A stretch of 64,000 nucleotides of DNA from CAUZIZ01 sp965218775 (GCA_965218775.1 CBDCLS010000005.1:930001-994000); one strand, 5' to 3'. Shown: positions 18,031 to 26,941, counted from the first letter of the stretch. A program made the numbers and translations. The notes: generated by a model not told the origin, from the sequence alone.

Positions 18031-18296
18031 AAACGGTCAGTGTCCGGCTCCTCCAGAAAAGTGTGAAAGAGTGTGTCGACAACTCTCAAAAGGACCGAGT
18101 GATCATCACACGACACGGAAAACCGGCAGCAGTTCTGTTGGGGGTTGAAGGCGCCGACTGGGAGGATGTAGTCCTGGAAACCGATCCTGCCTTCTGGCGA
18201 CTCATCCGTTCGAGGAGAAAAGAGGAAACGGTTTCTCTCGAGGAACTCAAGGCGGAACTCGGAGACACTCAAGTTTCCGGAGCTAAAACTCGGTAG
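18027..18296 (+). CDS. Phd/YefM-family antitoxin
   Basis: The 89-residue protein begins MKTVSVRLLQKSVKECVD, then VIITRHGKPAAVLLGVEG, the prevent-host-death fold that binds DNA at the operon promoter. The C-terminal half (SRRKEETVSLEELKAELG) would be the toxin-binding arm. Gene order here is toxin then antitoxin, overlapping by four bases. It still appears intact although its toxin seems to have lost its start. Confidence 0.85.
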   Translation: MKTVSVRLLQKSVKECVDNSQKDRVIITRHGKPAAVLLGVEGADWEDVVLETDPAFWRLIRSRRKEETVSLEELKAELGDTQVSGAKTR

Positions 18297-18310
18297 TCTC
18301 GGATCCACAA

Positions 18311-19156
18311 ATGATCGGCAAGACAATCGCCCACTATCGCGTCCTGCACCTGCTGGGCCGGGGCGGCATGGGCGAGGTCTATCTGGCCCAGGACACGACG
18401 TTGCCTCGCAAAGTGGCGCTCAAACTCCTGCCAGAGGAGAGACAGGAAGACGCCGCCTCGAGAACGCGCCTTCTAAGGGAGGCCGAGGCCGCCGCCACCA
18501 TCAAGCACCCTTTCATCTGCTCCATTCATGAGATCGGAGAATTTGAAGGGACAGACTACATCGCCATGGAGTACGTGGAGGGTCAGAGCCTCAGGGATCG
18601 GCTGGATGACGGGCCCTTACCGGTGCCCAAGGCTCTGCCGATTGAATCCGAGATCGCCGAGGCTCTGGACAAGGCCCAAGACCAGGGGATTGTTCACCGG
18701 GATCTGAAGCCCTCCAACATCATGCTCACCCCCGAAGGACACCCCAAAATCCTGGACTTCGGACTGGCCAAGCGGCTCGCTCCCGTCGCAGGGGTAGAGA
18801 GCGAGGATCAGACCATCACCAACCTGACCCGGGAAGGCTCCACCGTGGGCACACTCGCCTATATGTCTCCCGAGCAGGTACGAGGACAGTCTGCAGACGC
18901 CCGCTCCGATATCTTCTCCTTTGGGATCGTCCTCTACGAAATGCTCACCGGAGTCCATCCCTTTCAGAGAACGCATGCCATGGAGACGGCCAGCGCCATT
19001 CTCAAGGACGAACCGACACCCCTGGCGCGCCATGTCAAAGGGATTCGGGGACTCGCTCTTTGGACGCTATGCATACTGGCACTCCGACCGCTACGAGCCC
19101 TTCGATGCCTTGGTGGACCCCACCAACATCCCCGGATTCGGCACCGATGTGTTTGA
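18311..19156 (+). pseudogene. Pkn-type Ser/Thr kinase truncated by fusion to a TonB receptor
   Basis: Starting 15 bp after the antitoxin, the frame encodes a nearly full Hanks-type kinase domain: glycine loop LGRGGMGEVYLAQD, lysine in VALKLLP, catalytic HRDLKPSN, LDFGLAKR, and APE-like MSPEQ. At about residue 243 (LARHVKGI, ~19040) homology stops. The last ~37 residues are an out-of-frame reading of a TonB receptor gene. Helices after the DEPTPLARH segment and the usual repeat or transmembrane C-terminus are missing, so folding is doubtful. The catalytic residues are all present, so an active fragment cannot be excluded. Confidence 0.8.
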
Positions 19157-20996
19157 CCGGGGGCACAACCTCTCGCTGGGATGGACGCGCCCATGGAGCC
19201 CCTCGGTTCTCAACGACTTCCGCTTTGGCTTCAGCCGCCATATCCTGACCCGGTTCCATGAAAACCAGGGCAACGACATCTCTTCCCAGCTGGGCATCCA
19301 AGGGTCGAATACGAATGCCATCGATGTGGGTTTTCCCGCTACCCAGGTGGTGGGATTCGATTCCCTCCAGGAGGGCACTAACCTGCCTCAGAGCGCTTTC
19401 ACGGATACACTCCAGTTCCTCGAAGGGTTGAGCTGGCAGCAGGGGCGGCACCACTTCAAGCTGGGCGCCGATGTGCACCGGACTCATATGACGGGTTTCT
19501 TGCATTTTTTGTCCCGGGGGCTTTTCATTCACACTGGAGCAGTATCCGGCCACCCCGTGGCAGACCTGCTTCTGGGCATTCCGAGTGTGGCACTCAGAGG
19601 AGTGGGAGATCCCAGTGGTGACAGGAATTCCTGATCTTACAGCTTCTACTTTCAAGACGACTTCAAGTGGCGCAGCAACCTGACTCTCAACTACGGGATT
19701 CGCTACGAGTACCATCAGCCTCTAGTCTGGGTAGACGACAAACCTCACTTTCCCGACCCGACTGCCTCGGTACCGACCTACGTCCGATGTGGGACCGAGG
19801 GCATCCCGCGCGCCTGCATGGATGACGACCGGAACAACCTTGCCCCCAGATTGGGCTTGGCCTGGGGCCCTACTGACAGCGGGAACACCGTGGTTCGGGC
19901 GGGTTACGGCATTTTCTACGACATCGGTTTCTTGAACTACAACCTGCTTTCAGGTTTCAATCCGCCCAACTTCGCGATCGACCTGTTTTTTGGCCGACCC
20001 TTGTCAGATCTGTTCAGCGGCCCGGGGATCGTGGACCGTCTGACCATCCTGCCGGATCGGGATTTTCGGCAGCCCTACGCCCAGCATTGGTCCCTCAATC
20101 TTCAGCGGAGTTTCCTGGATCACTACCTGGTCGAGATCGGGTATGTGGGGAGCAGGGGCAGCAACCTGATGGCCCTGTACAATCGCAACCAGCCTGAGCC
20201 GGGAGGAGGAAATCGGCCCTTCCCCGCCTATGGGCCCATCAACAGTCCCGGCACGGTTGCCTCCTCGGACTACCATGGACTGCAGGTCCGGGCCGAGAAA
20301 CGTTTTGAAGGGGGCCTCTCCTTCATGGGCTCCTACACTCTCGCCAAGTCCCTGGATGATTCCTCAGCCCTGTTTGGGACTGCGGGGAGTGATGCCTACC
20401 CCCAGAATGGCCGGGATCGAAGCGCAGACCGGGGACTCTCCACGTTCGACAACCGCCACCGGCTCGTCTTCAACTACATCTGGGAGCTTCCCATCGGTAG
20501 GGGAAAGACGCTGGGCTCGGGTCTGGGCCCAGTCGGCCAGGCGATACTGGGTGGCTGGCAACTGACGGGCATTCTTGCATTTCAATCCGGACGTCCCTTT
20601 ACGCCACTGTTGGAAGGAACCAACGACAGCAATACCGACAACGGAGTGGGGTTTGGAACCGACCGTCCCAATCTGGTGGGAAACCCGCACCTTGCCAATC
20701 CGGATCCGGCGCTGTGGGTAAACCCGGCTGCCTTCGAGCGACCCCAGGGAACATTCGGCAGCGCCGGGCGCAACATCTTGCAAGGCCCCGGTTTTCAGTC
20801 CGTGGACATGGCGGTCATGAAGTCGTGGTATTTTGGCGACCAGCTTCGGCTCCAGTTCCGGACTGAGGTGTTCAATCTATTCAACCATCCCAACTTCGAC
20901 CTGCCGGTGGGGAACTTCAACAGCCCCGACTTCGGCCGAGTCCAGTCCGCCAGAGACTCGAGGCAAATCCAGTTCGGTTTGAGGTTGGATTTCTAG
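19044..20996 (+). pseudogene. Oar-like TonB-dependent receptor, 5' truncated with an in-frame stop
   Basis: The frame begins abruptly at the kinase junction (DSLFGRYAYWHSDRYEPFD) and runs through outer-membrane beta-barrel sequence. There is a TGA at 19632-19634 in the middle of GDRNS-stop-SYSFYFQDDFKWRSN. Homology continues in the same frame to the stop at 20996 and ends with the complete C-terminal strand QIQFGLRLDF. The signal peptide, carboxypeptidase-regulatory-like domain, plug and first barrel strands are absent. Full-length Oar-like receptors have 900-1200 residues. This is a clear pseudogene. Confidence 0.85.
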
Positions 20997-21095
20997 CTAT
21001 ATCTATCCCGCCGAGTTTCTTCTGATCCTCGTCCATGCCAGGGAACTTCCAGCCTGATCGAGTTGTGCAGACCAAGAAGCATCACAAAGCATCCG

Positions 21096-21518
21096 TCACG
21101 ACAACGGCGTCCTCAGTCGGACCGAGGGGAAGTAGGTTTGAAAACGGCCCCGATCGGCGGTGGCCAGCTCCCACGACATGATCTTGGCGTGTGCCCCAAT
21201 GAAGAAGTCCGGCAGGGGCATAGTGGGAGCATCCCTTCCGGCCTGAGAAATTCTTCGATTCCGATAGCGGCGGTAAGCCTTGGCACAGGTGTCGGCAGCG
21301 GCGGCGGGTACATCGAGGATTTCGACGCCCCATCCGCGAACGCGGTCGGCGACGGTCTCGGGCTGCTCATCACCGACACATAACTCGGCAAGGCTGACGG
21401 CGTTGATCGCTGCGCCGTCGCCAGCTACGGCATCGGCGATGATCTCACGCGACCAGCTGCAGTAGGGAGAGCCAGAGTCGAAGGCGTAGATGAGGACGTT
21501 CGTGTCCAGTAGAATCAT
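21096..21518 (-). CDS. VapC-like PIN-domain ribonuclease toxin
   Basis: The 140-residue protein starts MILLDTNVLIYAFD with the first PIN acidic residue. It has VSLAELCVG (Glu) in the middle and MPLPDFFIGAHAKIMSWELATAD (two Asp) near the C-terminus, so the acidic metal site is complete. It is coupled to the antitoxin gene by a four-base ATGA overlap. VapC toxins cleave tRNA or rRNA; the target here is unknown. Confidence 0.88.
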   Translation of the reverse strand: MILLDTNVLIYAFDSGSPYCSWSREIIADAVAGDGAAINAVSLAELCVGDEQPETVADRVRGWGVEILDVPAAAADTCAKAYRRYRNRRISQAGRDAPTMPLPDFFIGAHAKIMSWELATADRGRFQTYFPSVRLRTPLS

Positions 21519-21748
21519 GGCTCACGCGTCGTTCGCCGCAGTTGATCCCATCCCATCGTCGGCCGCAAGGGGGACTTGTTCATAGCGGCAAGGCATGCCT
21601 TCTTGTTCATGTGCTTCTTGCGCCTGGGACGCTCGAGCCGCACCAGCAGCAAGCGACCCTCGCCTTGGCTCTGAACGTCGTACACTTCCCCCTGCTTGCC
21701 AGATGCCAACACCACTCGCTTCTTGGAGTCTACCGTCGACGTGCTCAT
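21515..21748 (-). CDS. AbrB-like VapB antitoxin
   Basis: The 77-residue protein from ATG 21748 begins MSTSTVDSKKRVVLASGKQGEVYDVQ, the swapped-hairpin AbrB pattern used for operator binding. The basic C-terminal arm (ERPRRKKHMNKKACLAAM) would contact the PIN toxin. It precedes and overlaps vapC. Confidence 0.8.
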   Translation of the reverse strand: MSTSTVDSKKRVVLASGKQGEVYDVQSQGEGRLLLVRLERPRRKKHMNKKACLAAMNKSPLRPTMGWDQLRRTTREP

Positions 21749-21777
21749 GGTGGGATAATCCCACAACAGGCACCACT

Positions 21778-21933
21778 CGTCAAGCCCGTTTCATTTACGA
21801 ACTTTTCCCATCCCGTGATTTTGAGGGGACGCTGATCGTTGAAGCCTACGAGGGAAGGATCTCTGCTATCGCCCTGGAGCTCGGTCCCGAACCAGGGGAG
21901 TTTACGACCCTTCCAGTGACTCCCCTGAAATAG
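21778..21933 (+). pseudogene. Shard of the protease-associated C-terminal beta domain
   Basis: The frame reads ARFIYELFPSRDFEGTLIVEA, then ALELGPEPGEFTTLP, and stops at 21933. It parallels the protease C-terminus (ARFIQELLEYVEGGFHGTLL, ALEIGSEPGQFTSLP). No start or upstream homology is present; it abuts the VapBC operon. Confidence 0.65.
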
Positions 21934-22279
21934 TCTGATCTCACACCCGATCGTCATGAAAGGCCGAAAACGCCGTCTTGGCCAGGCTTGCGAACGAAGC
22001 CACCGCAGTCGTATGTTGGCAGTAGGTCGAGGAGGCCGACGAAGCATACAACACACCCAGGGCAGATGATTACGGCGACGATGAGATCAGGCTTCAGCTT
22101 TCCCTCGTAGATACTACAGTTCGAGCGTTAACAGTAGAGTTAGAGGAGCTGCGGAAAGGCGTTGTATGGCTTCGCCTAGTGAGGAAGTGTCAGTCTCCGG
22201 TGAACTTGTGGTTTTAGCCCAATGGAGTTAGGCTCTGAAGAAGGGGAGCTGGCCGGTTTGGTGGGAGTGGGAACTAGAG
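21934..22279. other. Gap with a short repeat, no confident gene
   Basis: ACAGTTCGAGCGTTA (22116-22130), followed by ACAGTAGAGT, recurs at 27021-27045 as the same 15-mer followed by TTAGTAGAGT. An open frame through the first copy (TTVRALTVELEELRKG) has no proper start or family match. Nothing else is recognised. Confidence 0.35.
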
Positions 22280-22501
22280 TTGACGCCCCACCTGCTCAAG
22301 CGCATGGAAGACAGGCGCTTTAATGAAGTCGACTTCAGAGCCATGCTTGAGCGTGCCACATCATGCCGCCCCGATGTTGTCGAAGGTCGCTGGATCGTCC
22401 TGACCCGGCACCGTGGACATCCTTGGGAAGTAGTCGTCCAGCCGGACTTTGGCACGAAACTGTTGGTTGGCGTGACCGCCTATCCCGTATGGGAATGTTG
22501 A
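22280..22501 (+). CDS. DUF4258-like small protein (putative toxin)
   Basis: The frame reads TPHLLKRMEDRRFNEVDFRAMLERA, RPDVVEGRWIVLTRHRGHPWEVVVQPD, then LLVGVTAYPVWEC. This matches the DUF4258/BrnT-like RNase-fold pattern often paired with DUF2283. The upstream in-frame residues WWEWELEL look homologous too, but the only starts before the upstream stop are TTG 22280 or a CTG further up, so the true start is uncertain. The DUF2283 partner begins one base after the stop. Confidence 0.6.
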   Translation: MTPHLLKRMEDRRFNEVDFRAMLERATSCRPDVVEGRWIVLTRHRGHPWEVVVQPDFGTKLLVGVTAYPVWEC

Positions 22502-22502
22502 G

Positions 22503-22772
22503 ATGAAGGAGCCCTATCTCGAAGCCACCTTTCGACGGGGTCGGCCAATTGCGGCCTACCTCTATTTGCCCCGAAGACCGGGAGAAAAGAGCCATCGCAC
22601 GTTCAAGGCAGACTCGGGGCTGGTCGTCGACTTCAACCGCAGTGGAAAACCAATCGGTATCGAAATCACAGCGCCAGAGAAGGCAACGCTCTCCGTTCTC
22701 AATCGCGCCTTGCAGGACCTTGGCTTACCACCCCTGAAGCAGTCAGACCTGGCTCCACTTCAAGCGGCTTGA
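22503..22772 (+). CDS. DUF2283-like partner protein (putative antitoxin)
   Basis: The 89-residue protein has a basic N-terminal half and a DUF2283 core (LVVDFNRSGKPIGIEITAPEKATL). It follows the DUF4258-like gene directly. This pairing recurs in bacterial genomes and is thought to be a toxin-antitoxin module; the role is inferred from that context. Confidence 0.65.
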   Translation: MKEPYLEATFRRGRPIAAYLYLPRRPGEKSHRTFKADSGLVVDFNRSGKPIGIEITAPEKATLSVLNRALQDLGLPPLKQSDLAPLQAA

Positions 22773-23148
22773 GAATCGCTCCAAGCTTGCCTGGCTGCGG
22801 GCGTTTCTGAGCTGTCCGATCCGGTTTTGGCGATCCGCATTCGGGACCGCCCTCCAGCTCCGAAGAACACGATCCGATCAGATAGTCACACTATCCATTC
22901 TGCGCTAGAAGACTCGGCTGAAAGCCACCTCATCCCACTACACAAGTATCCTTCATCTCGTTGAATGGAAATGAGTTAAAGGACTCATCCCTACCGATTT
23001 TCCACTTTGTTCGACCGTTGGCACTCTTCTTGCTGTCCCTCCCTGCAGACGGGCAGGAGTCGATTCGAGCCCGCCACGTAGCAACCATGAAGATAGCGAT
23101 CGAGTTTTTTCGGGTAGGTGGGTAACTACTAACATCAGGAGGCAGGCC
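22773..23148. other. Gap, no gene recognised
   Basis: No supported gene. A short imperfect palindrome (CCGATCAGATAGTC, ACACTATCC) lies near 22875. The last 20 bases hold the AGGAGG ribosome-binding site of the next gene. Confidence 0.4.
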
Positions 23149-23988
23149 GTGTTCACACGTAATATGTTCGTGTTTCTGGGTTCCACTTTCCTGTTCGCTG
23201 CCGCTATGGCCGCAGATGAACCTAACTTCGGAGCTATAGACGTGAAATCAGAGCCTCCCGGAGCATGGGTGTACATCGAGGGCATATTCGCCGGAATGAC
23301 TCCCCTTCAAGTGGATCGGCTCTCTCCGGATCGATCCTATCGGGTCTTGGTCAAAATGGGTTCCTACAATGACTTCTTCGAGGATGTCGAGGTCGCCAAG
23401 GGGGACATAGATGAGATCTTGGCACGACTGAGAAAACGGGATCAGCCTTGCTCGGCCAGGAGGGACGAAGACGACTGGACGCCGCTTGTCGACGCTGACA
23501 AGAAGCGCTACGAGAGGGCGAGGAGCCAGAAGAGGTTTAGACACTATCGGGTTCTCGAGCTCTCGAACTTTCTCATGAAGTCCGATGAGGAAGTCCCCCC
23601 CGATCAGCTGTACTCCCTTTTTTCCAAGCTGGCTGAGCAACTGGACAAGAAGACCAAGTTCGAGCAGCTCGTGACAAATTACACTGCGCCTACATCTGGA
23701 CGCTGGGAGGAACCTACCGATGCTGCCGACGAACCTACCCTGGTGCTCTCAGGAGTCATCACACGCTACCAGCGCGGCAGTCGAATGAAGCGTTACGCAA
23801 TCGGTTTTGGTGCCGGTAAGACAAGGCTTTACTGTCTGTTTAGACTGGTAGACAAGAAGACCGGCCAGGTACTTCTGGAGCGAATGGAAAACGGGTCCAT
23901 CTCTGGCGGAGCTTTCGGGGGCGATAGCTTCCATGCGATCAAGGAGATCGCCGGCGACATCGCCAAGAGAATCAAGAAGGACTGGTAA
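23149..23988 (+). CDS. Exported PEGA-domain protein with DUF4410-like C-terminus
   Basis: GTG 23149 follows AGGAGGCAGGCC. The 279-residue product has a signal peptide (FVFLGSTFLFAAAMAADE). A PEGA domain follows (AIDVKSEPPGAWVYIEGIFAGMTPL, residues ~27-75), a carbohydrate- or surface-associated beta-sandwich. The charged middle region leads to a C-terminal domain (LVLSGVITRYQRGSRMKR, IGFGAGKTRLYCLFRLVDKKTG, EIAGDIAKRIKK) resembling DUF4410. The next gene starts at its stop (TAATG), so they form an operon. A surface or envelope role is likely; the exact role is unknown. Confidence 0.72.
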   Translation: MFTRNMFVFLGSTFLFAAAMAADEPNFGAIDVKSEPPGAWVYIEGIFAGMTPLQVDRLSPDRSYRVLVKMGSYNDFFEDVEVAKGDIDEILARLRKRDQPCSARRDEDDWTPLVDADKKRYERARSQKRFRHYRVLELSNFLMKSDEEVPPDQLYSLFSKLAEQLDKKTKFEQLVTNYTAPTSGRWEEPTDAADEPTLVLSGVITRYQRGSRMKRYAIGFGAGKTRLYCLFRLVDKKTGQVLLERMENGSISGGAFGGDSFHAIKEIAGDIAKRIKKDW

Positions 23989-24833
23989 TGCGCCCTGAAG
24001 GGACGGCAAAGCAACCACGTCCGAGAACGCCGCAGTGGGGCTTCCTGTTGCCCCTCTGCATCTTGGGATTGACCGGATTCTTGGCTGCCGAGGAAGCTTT
24101 TCGGGTCAAGAACGTAGAGTACCTGCAGGGAGCGACTGAGCTTCGAGAGTTTACGAAGGCTGCCCTGGTCATCGATTCTTCGGGAGTCGTTTTTCTCCGG
24201 GACAAGAAACGGCTATGGAGTATCGATGGGGTTGAGGTCGTCCACGTAGCCGCGCAGGCCCGCGCTACGATGCGGGCCTGTACCACGAATACCGGTCTGG
24301 CGGCGGTGATAGTGGTTGGCTCCGTTATTCCCATCCTTGCCCCGGCAGTCCTCCTGTTCCACCGAGCGGAAAAGCACTTGCTCTCTATCGAGTACCGCCA
24401 GACGGAGACAGGAGAAGAGGGCCTGATCCTCTTCAACATTCGCGATCACTCAGCCAGGGCGGTCAAGAAGATGATCGACGACAAGCTGGGTCTGACGCCG
24501 GAATACTATCGCCAACAGGCGGCCAAGGAAGAAAGGCGGAAAGCCGAGCTCGAATCCAGGGCCCGCCCCGTGGGCCACTGGAGGACTGTCGCAAATACGG
24601 TCGTCGGAAACAATCGCTCCGACCGGATTCTAGTGGCCGCCGGCCACTACGCCGTCCTTCTTTTCAACCGCTATATCGGCCTGGTCCCAGAAGGAGCGGA
24701 GCTGGCCAATTACCGAGTTTCACTTCGTGAGGTGAAGGACTCCAATGATAGCAGCAGTGATCTGAGCCCTATCCTGAAAGGCTCCAGGGTCGTCGGTTTC
24801 CGTTATGCCGGCAAAAGGTATCTGGTCTATTGA
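23988..24833 (+). CDS. Membrane-associated protein of unknown function
   Basis: A 281-residue product with a hydrophobic segment near residues 18-34, a second at ~104-126 (AAVIVVGSVIPILAPAVLLF), and a charged C-terminal region. A small beta-rich part (ALVIDSSGVVFLRDKKRLWSID) precedes the second helix. I do not recognise a family. Start and stop overlap the PEGA gene by one base (TAATG), so the pair is translationally coupled and probably works together at the envelope. Confidence 0.65.
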   Translation: MRPEGTAKQPRPRTPQWGFLLPLCILGLTGFLAAEEAFRVKNVEYLQGATELREFTKAALVIDSSGVVFLRDKKRLWSIDGVEVVHVAAQARATMRACTTNTGLAAVIVVGSVIPILAPAVLLFHRAEKHLLSIEYRQTETGEEGLILFNIRDHSARAVKKMIDDKLGLTPEYYRQQAAKEERRKAELESRARPVGHWRTVANTVVGNNRSDRILVAAGHYAVLLFNRYIGLVPEGAELANYRVSLREVKDSNDSSSDLSPILKGSRVVGFRYAGKRYLVY

Positions 24834-24834
24834 G

Positions 24835-24981
24835 CTGAGGGTCAAGGGGAACCCAGCTCTCTGCGGCCGGCTCGTCAAGGCTACCGCGATTACAGTCCCG
24901 GAACGACCGTTGAAAACATTCTGGCTCAAAAATCAGAACCGGACGTTGTCCCGCTTGCTCATGCCCACGAGTCGGGTTTAG
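24835..24981 (-). pseudogene. mazF toxin, middle part (left of the IS)
   Basis: Reading the minus strand across the IS junction gives N-P-T-R-G-H-E-Q-A-G-Q-R-P-V-L-I, then after one extra T in a T5 run the next frame gives SQNVFNGRSGTVIAVALTSR, PQRAGFPLTLSS. This is the core of MazF/PemK toxins. The C-terminal third is missing because the region ends at the stop of the plus-strand gene. See the 5' part at 26672-26714. Confidence 0.85.
24978..24981. repeat. Target-site duplication TTAG, left copy
   Basis: TTAG immediately precedes the left inverted repeat of the IS1380-family element and is repeated at 26672-26675. Confidence 0.9.
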
Positions 24982-26671
24982 CCCGGATTTCTCAAGGAGA
25001 AAGCCGAAAGGGCGATTTTAGTCGATTTCTCGACGCCGGTCTGGGTCAAAGGCGCCGCTGAGGGCGGTGCAGAGTACGACAGGCGTCGTGAGGCCTGTGT
25101 CGAGCGCGGAAAACCGGTTTTTCAGACACACCTCAGGCGCCTCAGTTGCAGACGGCTGGGATTTCCGACTTTCCTTGGCTCAACCGAGCTGTTGAAGCTG
25201 GGCCAAGGCTTGGGCATAGAGTGCTTGGTAAGGATAACCCTCGCTCAAGGACAGACTCACCCGCCGGACACTGACCCGAATCTGGCCTCCTATCTTCAAC
25301 AGTTTGAGGCGAATTGTCTGGCATTGCGCCTTCGCCCACTGGGTCCCCTTCAAAGCGACACGCCTCAACGTGTGCAGCAGATTATAGGCCACCGAGGAGA
25401 ACCACAACCGCAGCTGATTGCTCTTGATGAGGTGCGTCGAGGTCCGATCGGCAAACAGCTCCAGCTGCTGTTCCTTGATCCGATTCTCCGCCTCCCCTCG
25501 CGCGCAGTACAGCTGCTCGTACAGCTTTTGGGCGGGCCACCGCTTCGCTCCCAGCGAGGTGACGACAAAGCGGGGATTGGATCCCTTACCCGTGTACTCG
25601 GCCTTGCCCACCACTCGCCGCTCTTGACTCCAGCTCTTGTGCGTCTGGTAACGAAAGTCCTTATAGACTCGGGCGCTGCTGCCGCTCGCTTGTTGAAGCG
25701 CCTGGGCCTGTTCCAGCTCCGACTCCAGGGTCCCCTCTAAGCGCTGATTGCGGGCCAGACCGAAGACGTAATCCACTCGATGCTCCTCACACCATTTCAT
25801 CAACGCCTCGCGCGCAAAGCTGCTGTCCGCCCGCAGCGTAATGCGGACCTTCGGCCACTTCGCCCGCAGTTGTCCCACGATCCGCTCCATCTCCTGGACC
25901 GCTCCTTCGGAGCCATCCAGATTCGACACCCGTAGCTTGGACCCCAGCACATACCCCTCGCAAAACACATACAGCGGCAGGTAGCAGTAACACCGGTAGT
26001 AGCCATGGTAGAAACGACCCTCCTGCTCTCCGTGCAGCGGATCATCCGTCGCATCCAGATCCAACACCAGCTCCTTCGGTTTACCGCCTCGCACCCGAAT
26101 GAACTGCTCCACCAGAAACGCTTCCACCGCCGCTTCATCCACCGGCGTCTTGCGATATTTATCCTGCGTCACCGAGGACAACTCCAAACGATTGAGTGTG
26201 CTCTTGCCGGCACACGCCTTGCCCCGATCCGCTTCCGCTCGCCGATCCCTCCCCAAGGGATCTTCCTTGCCCACCAACACCGCCATCAGCGGATCCGTCC
26301 GTAGCTCCTCATGATCGTTGAGATCCTCATAGCCCAAGGCCAGTCCATAAATCCGCTGCCCCACCAGATCCTCCACACTGAACTCGGTGAAGCGAGGATC
26401 GCGCCGGTCCCCAAAGCAGGCGGCCAAGCCGCGAATGAACCCATAGCGGTTCTCCACCTCCCGTAACAGCAACCCTCCGGCGTCTGAGGTGATCTGTCCC
26501 CCGTTGAATTCTGCCTCGACTCGGCGACCCTCCAGCCCTTGAAACTCCAGCTTAGAAGCGATACACTCTGTCGTCATAGTAGTCAGCTCCTTGTGTTTGT
26601 TAAGTCTTTGTTAACACAGACTTTATACCACATTGAGCTGACTGCTTTTTCTTATCCTTGAGAAATCCGGG
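24982..26671 (-). mobile_element. IS1380-family insertion sequence, complete
   Basis: The 1690-bp element is bounded by perfect 17-bp inverted repeats: CCCGGATTTCTCAAGGA at 24982-24998 and its complement ending at 26671. It is flanked by the 4-bp direct duplication TTAG. It carries one transposase gene on the minus strand. Size, ends and duplication length fit IS1380. Removing the element and one TTAG joins two parts of a mazF frame, which proves the insertion site. Confidence 0.93.
25180..26577 (-). CDS. IS1380-family DDE transposase
   Basis: A 465-residue transposase with the IS1380 start pattern (FQGLEGRRVEAEFNGGQITSDAGG), a first catalytic Asp in LVLDLDATDDPLHGEQEG, a second in ITLRADSSFAREALMKWC, and the Y(2)R(3)E-type motif in YCARGEAENRIKEQ. 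No frameshift or internal stop is seen, so it may be active. The start follows GGAGCTGACTACT. Confidence 0.93.
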   Translation of the reverse strand: MTTECIASKLEFQGLEGRRVEAEFNGGQITSDAGGLLLREVENRYGFIRGLAACFGDRRDPRFTEFSVEDLVGQRIYGLALGYEDLNDHEELRTDPLMAVLVGKEDPLGRDRRAEADRGKACAGKSTLNRLELSSVTQDKYRKTPVDEAAVEAFLVEQFIRVRGGKPKELVLDLDATDDPLHGEQEGRFYHGYYRCYCYLPLYVFCEGYVLGSKLRVSNLDGSEGAVQEMERIVGQLRAKWPKVRITLRADSSFAREALMKWCEEHRVDYVFGLARNQRLEGTLESELEQAQALQQASGSSARVYKDFRYQTHKSWSQERRVVGKAEYTGKGSNPRFVVTSLGAKRWPAQKLYEQLYCARGEAENRIKEQQLELFADRTSTHLIKSNQLRLWFSSVAYNLLHTLRRVALKGTQWAKAQCQTIRLKLLKIGGQIRVSVRRVSLSLSEGYPYQALYAQALAQLQQLG

Positions 26672-26714
26672 TTAGGTCTGCCCACCGAATCTCACCTCTC
26701 AGTATTCGGGCCAC
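26672..26714 (-). pseudogene. mazF toxin, 5' end (right of the IS)
   Basis: GTG 26714, overlapping the end of the CopG antitoxin gene, opens M-A-R-I-L-R-G-E-I-R-W-A-D-L, the canonical start of MazF toxins. It is cut by the IS1380 element after the codon for Leu. The reading frame resumes at 24981. TTAG 26672-26675 is the right target duplication. Confidence 0.88.
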
Positions 26715-26941
26715 TCAGCAAGCTCCTGGGACAATCCCTCCTCGGCTAGTGCCTTCTCGAAAGAAGGGTCCAGTTTCCCGCATTCGCGCGCCAGACGACT
26801 ACGTTTTAGCCTCAGGAGTTTTTCTTCCACTGCTTCTTGAATAGCTCGGCTGCGACTCGGATAAACTTTTTCAGTGACCAGTTGATCGAGTCGTAGCAGC
26901 AACTTTTCGTCCAGCGTAATCGCGACCTTAGATGCAGCCAT
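26699..26941 (-). CDS. Ribbon-helix-helix (CopG-like) antitoxin
   Basis: ATG 26941, with GGAGG upstream, encodes 80 residues. The N-terminal ASKVAITLDEKLLLRLDQLV, then SRSRAIQEAVEEKLL, is a ribbon-helix-helix DNA-binding domain. The C-terminal acidic tail (LAEEGLSQELAEWPEY) is typical of MazF-binding arms. The gene overlaps the disrupted mazF. It is now an orphan antitoxin. Confidence 0.85.
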   Translation of the reverse strand: MAASKVAITLDEKLLLRLDQLVTEKVYPSRSRAIQEAVEEKLLRLKRSRLARECGKLDPSFEKALAEEGLSQELAEWPEY

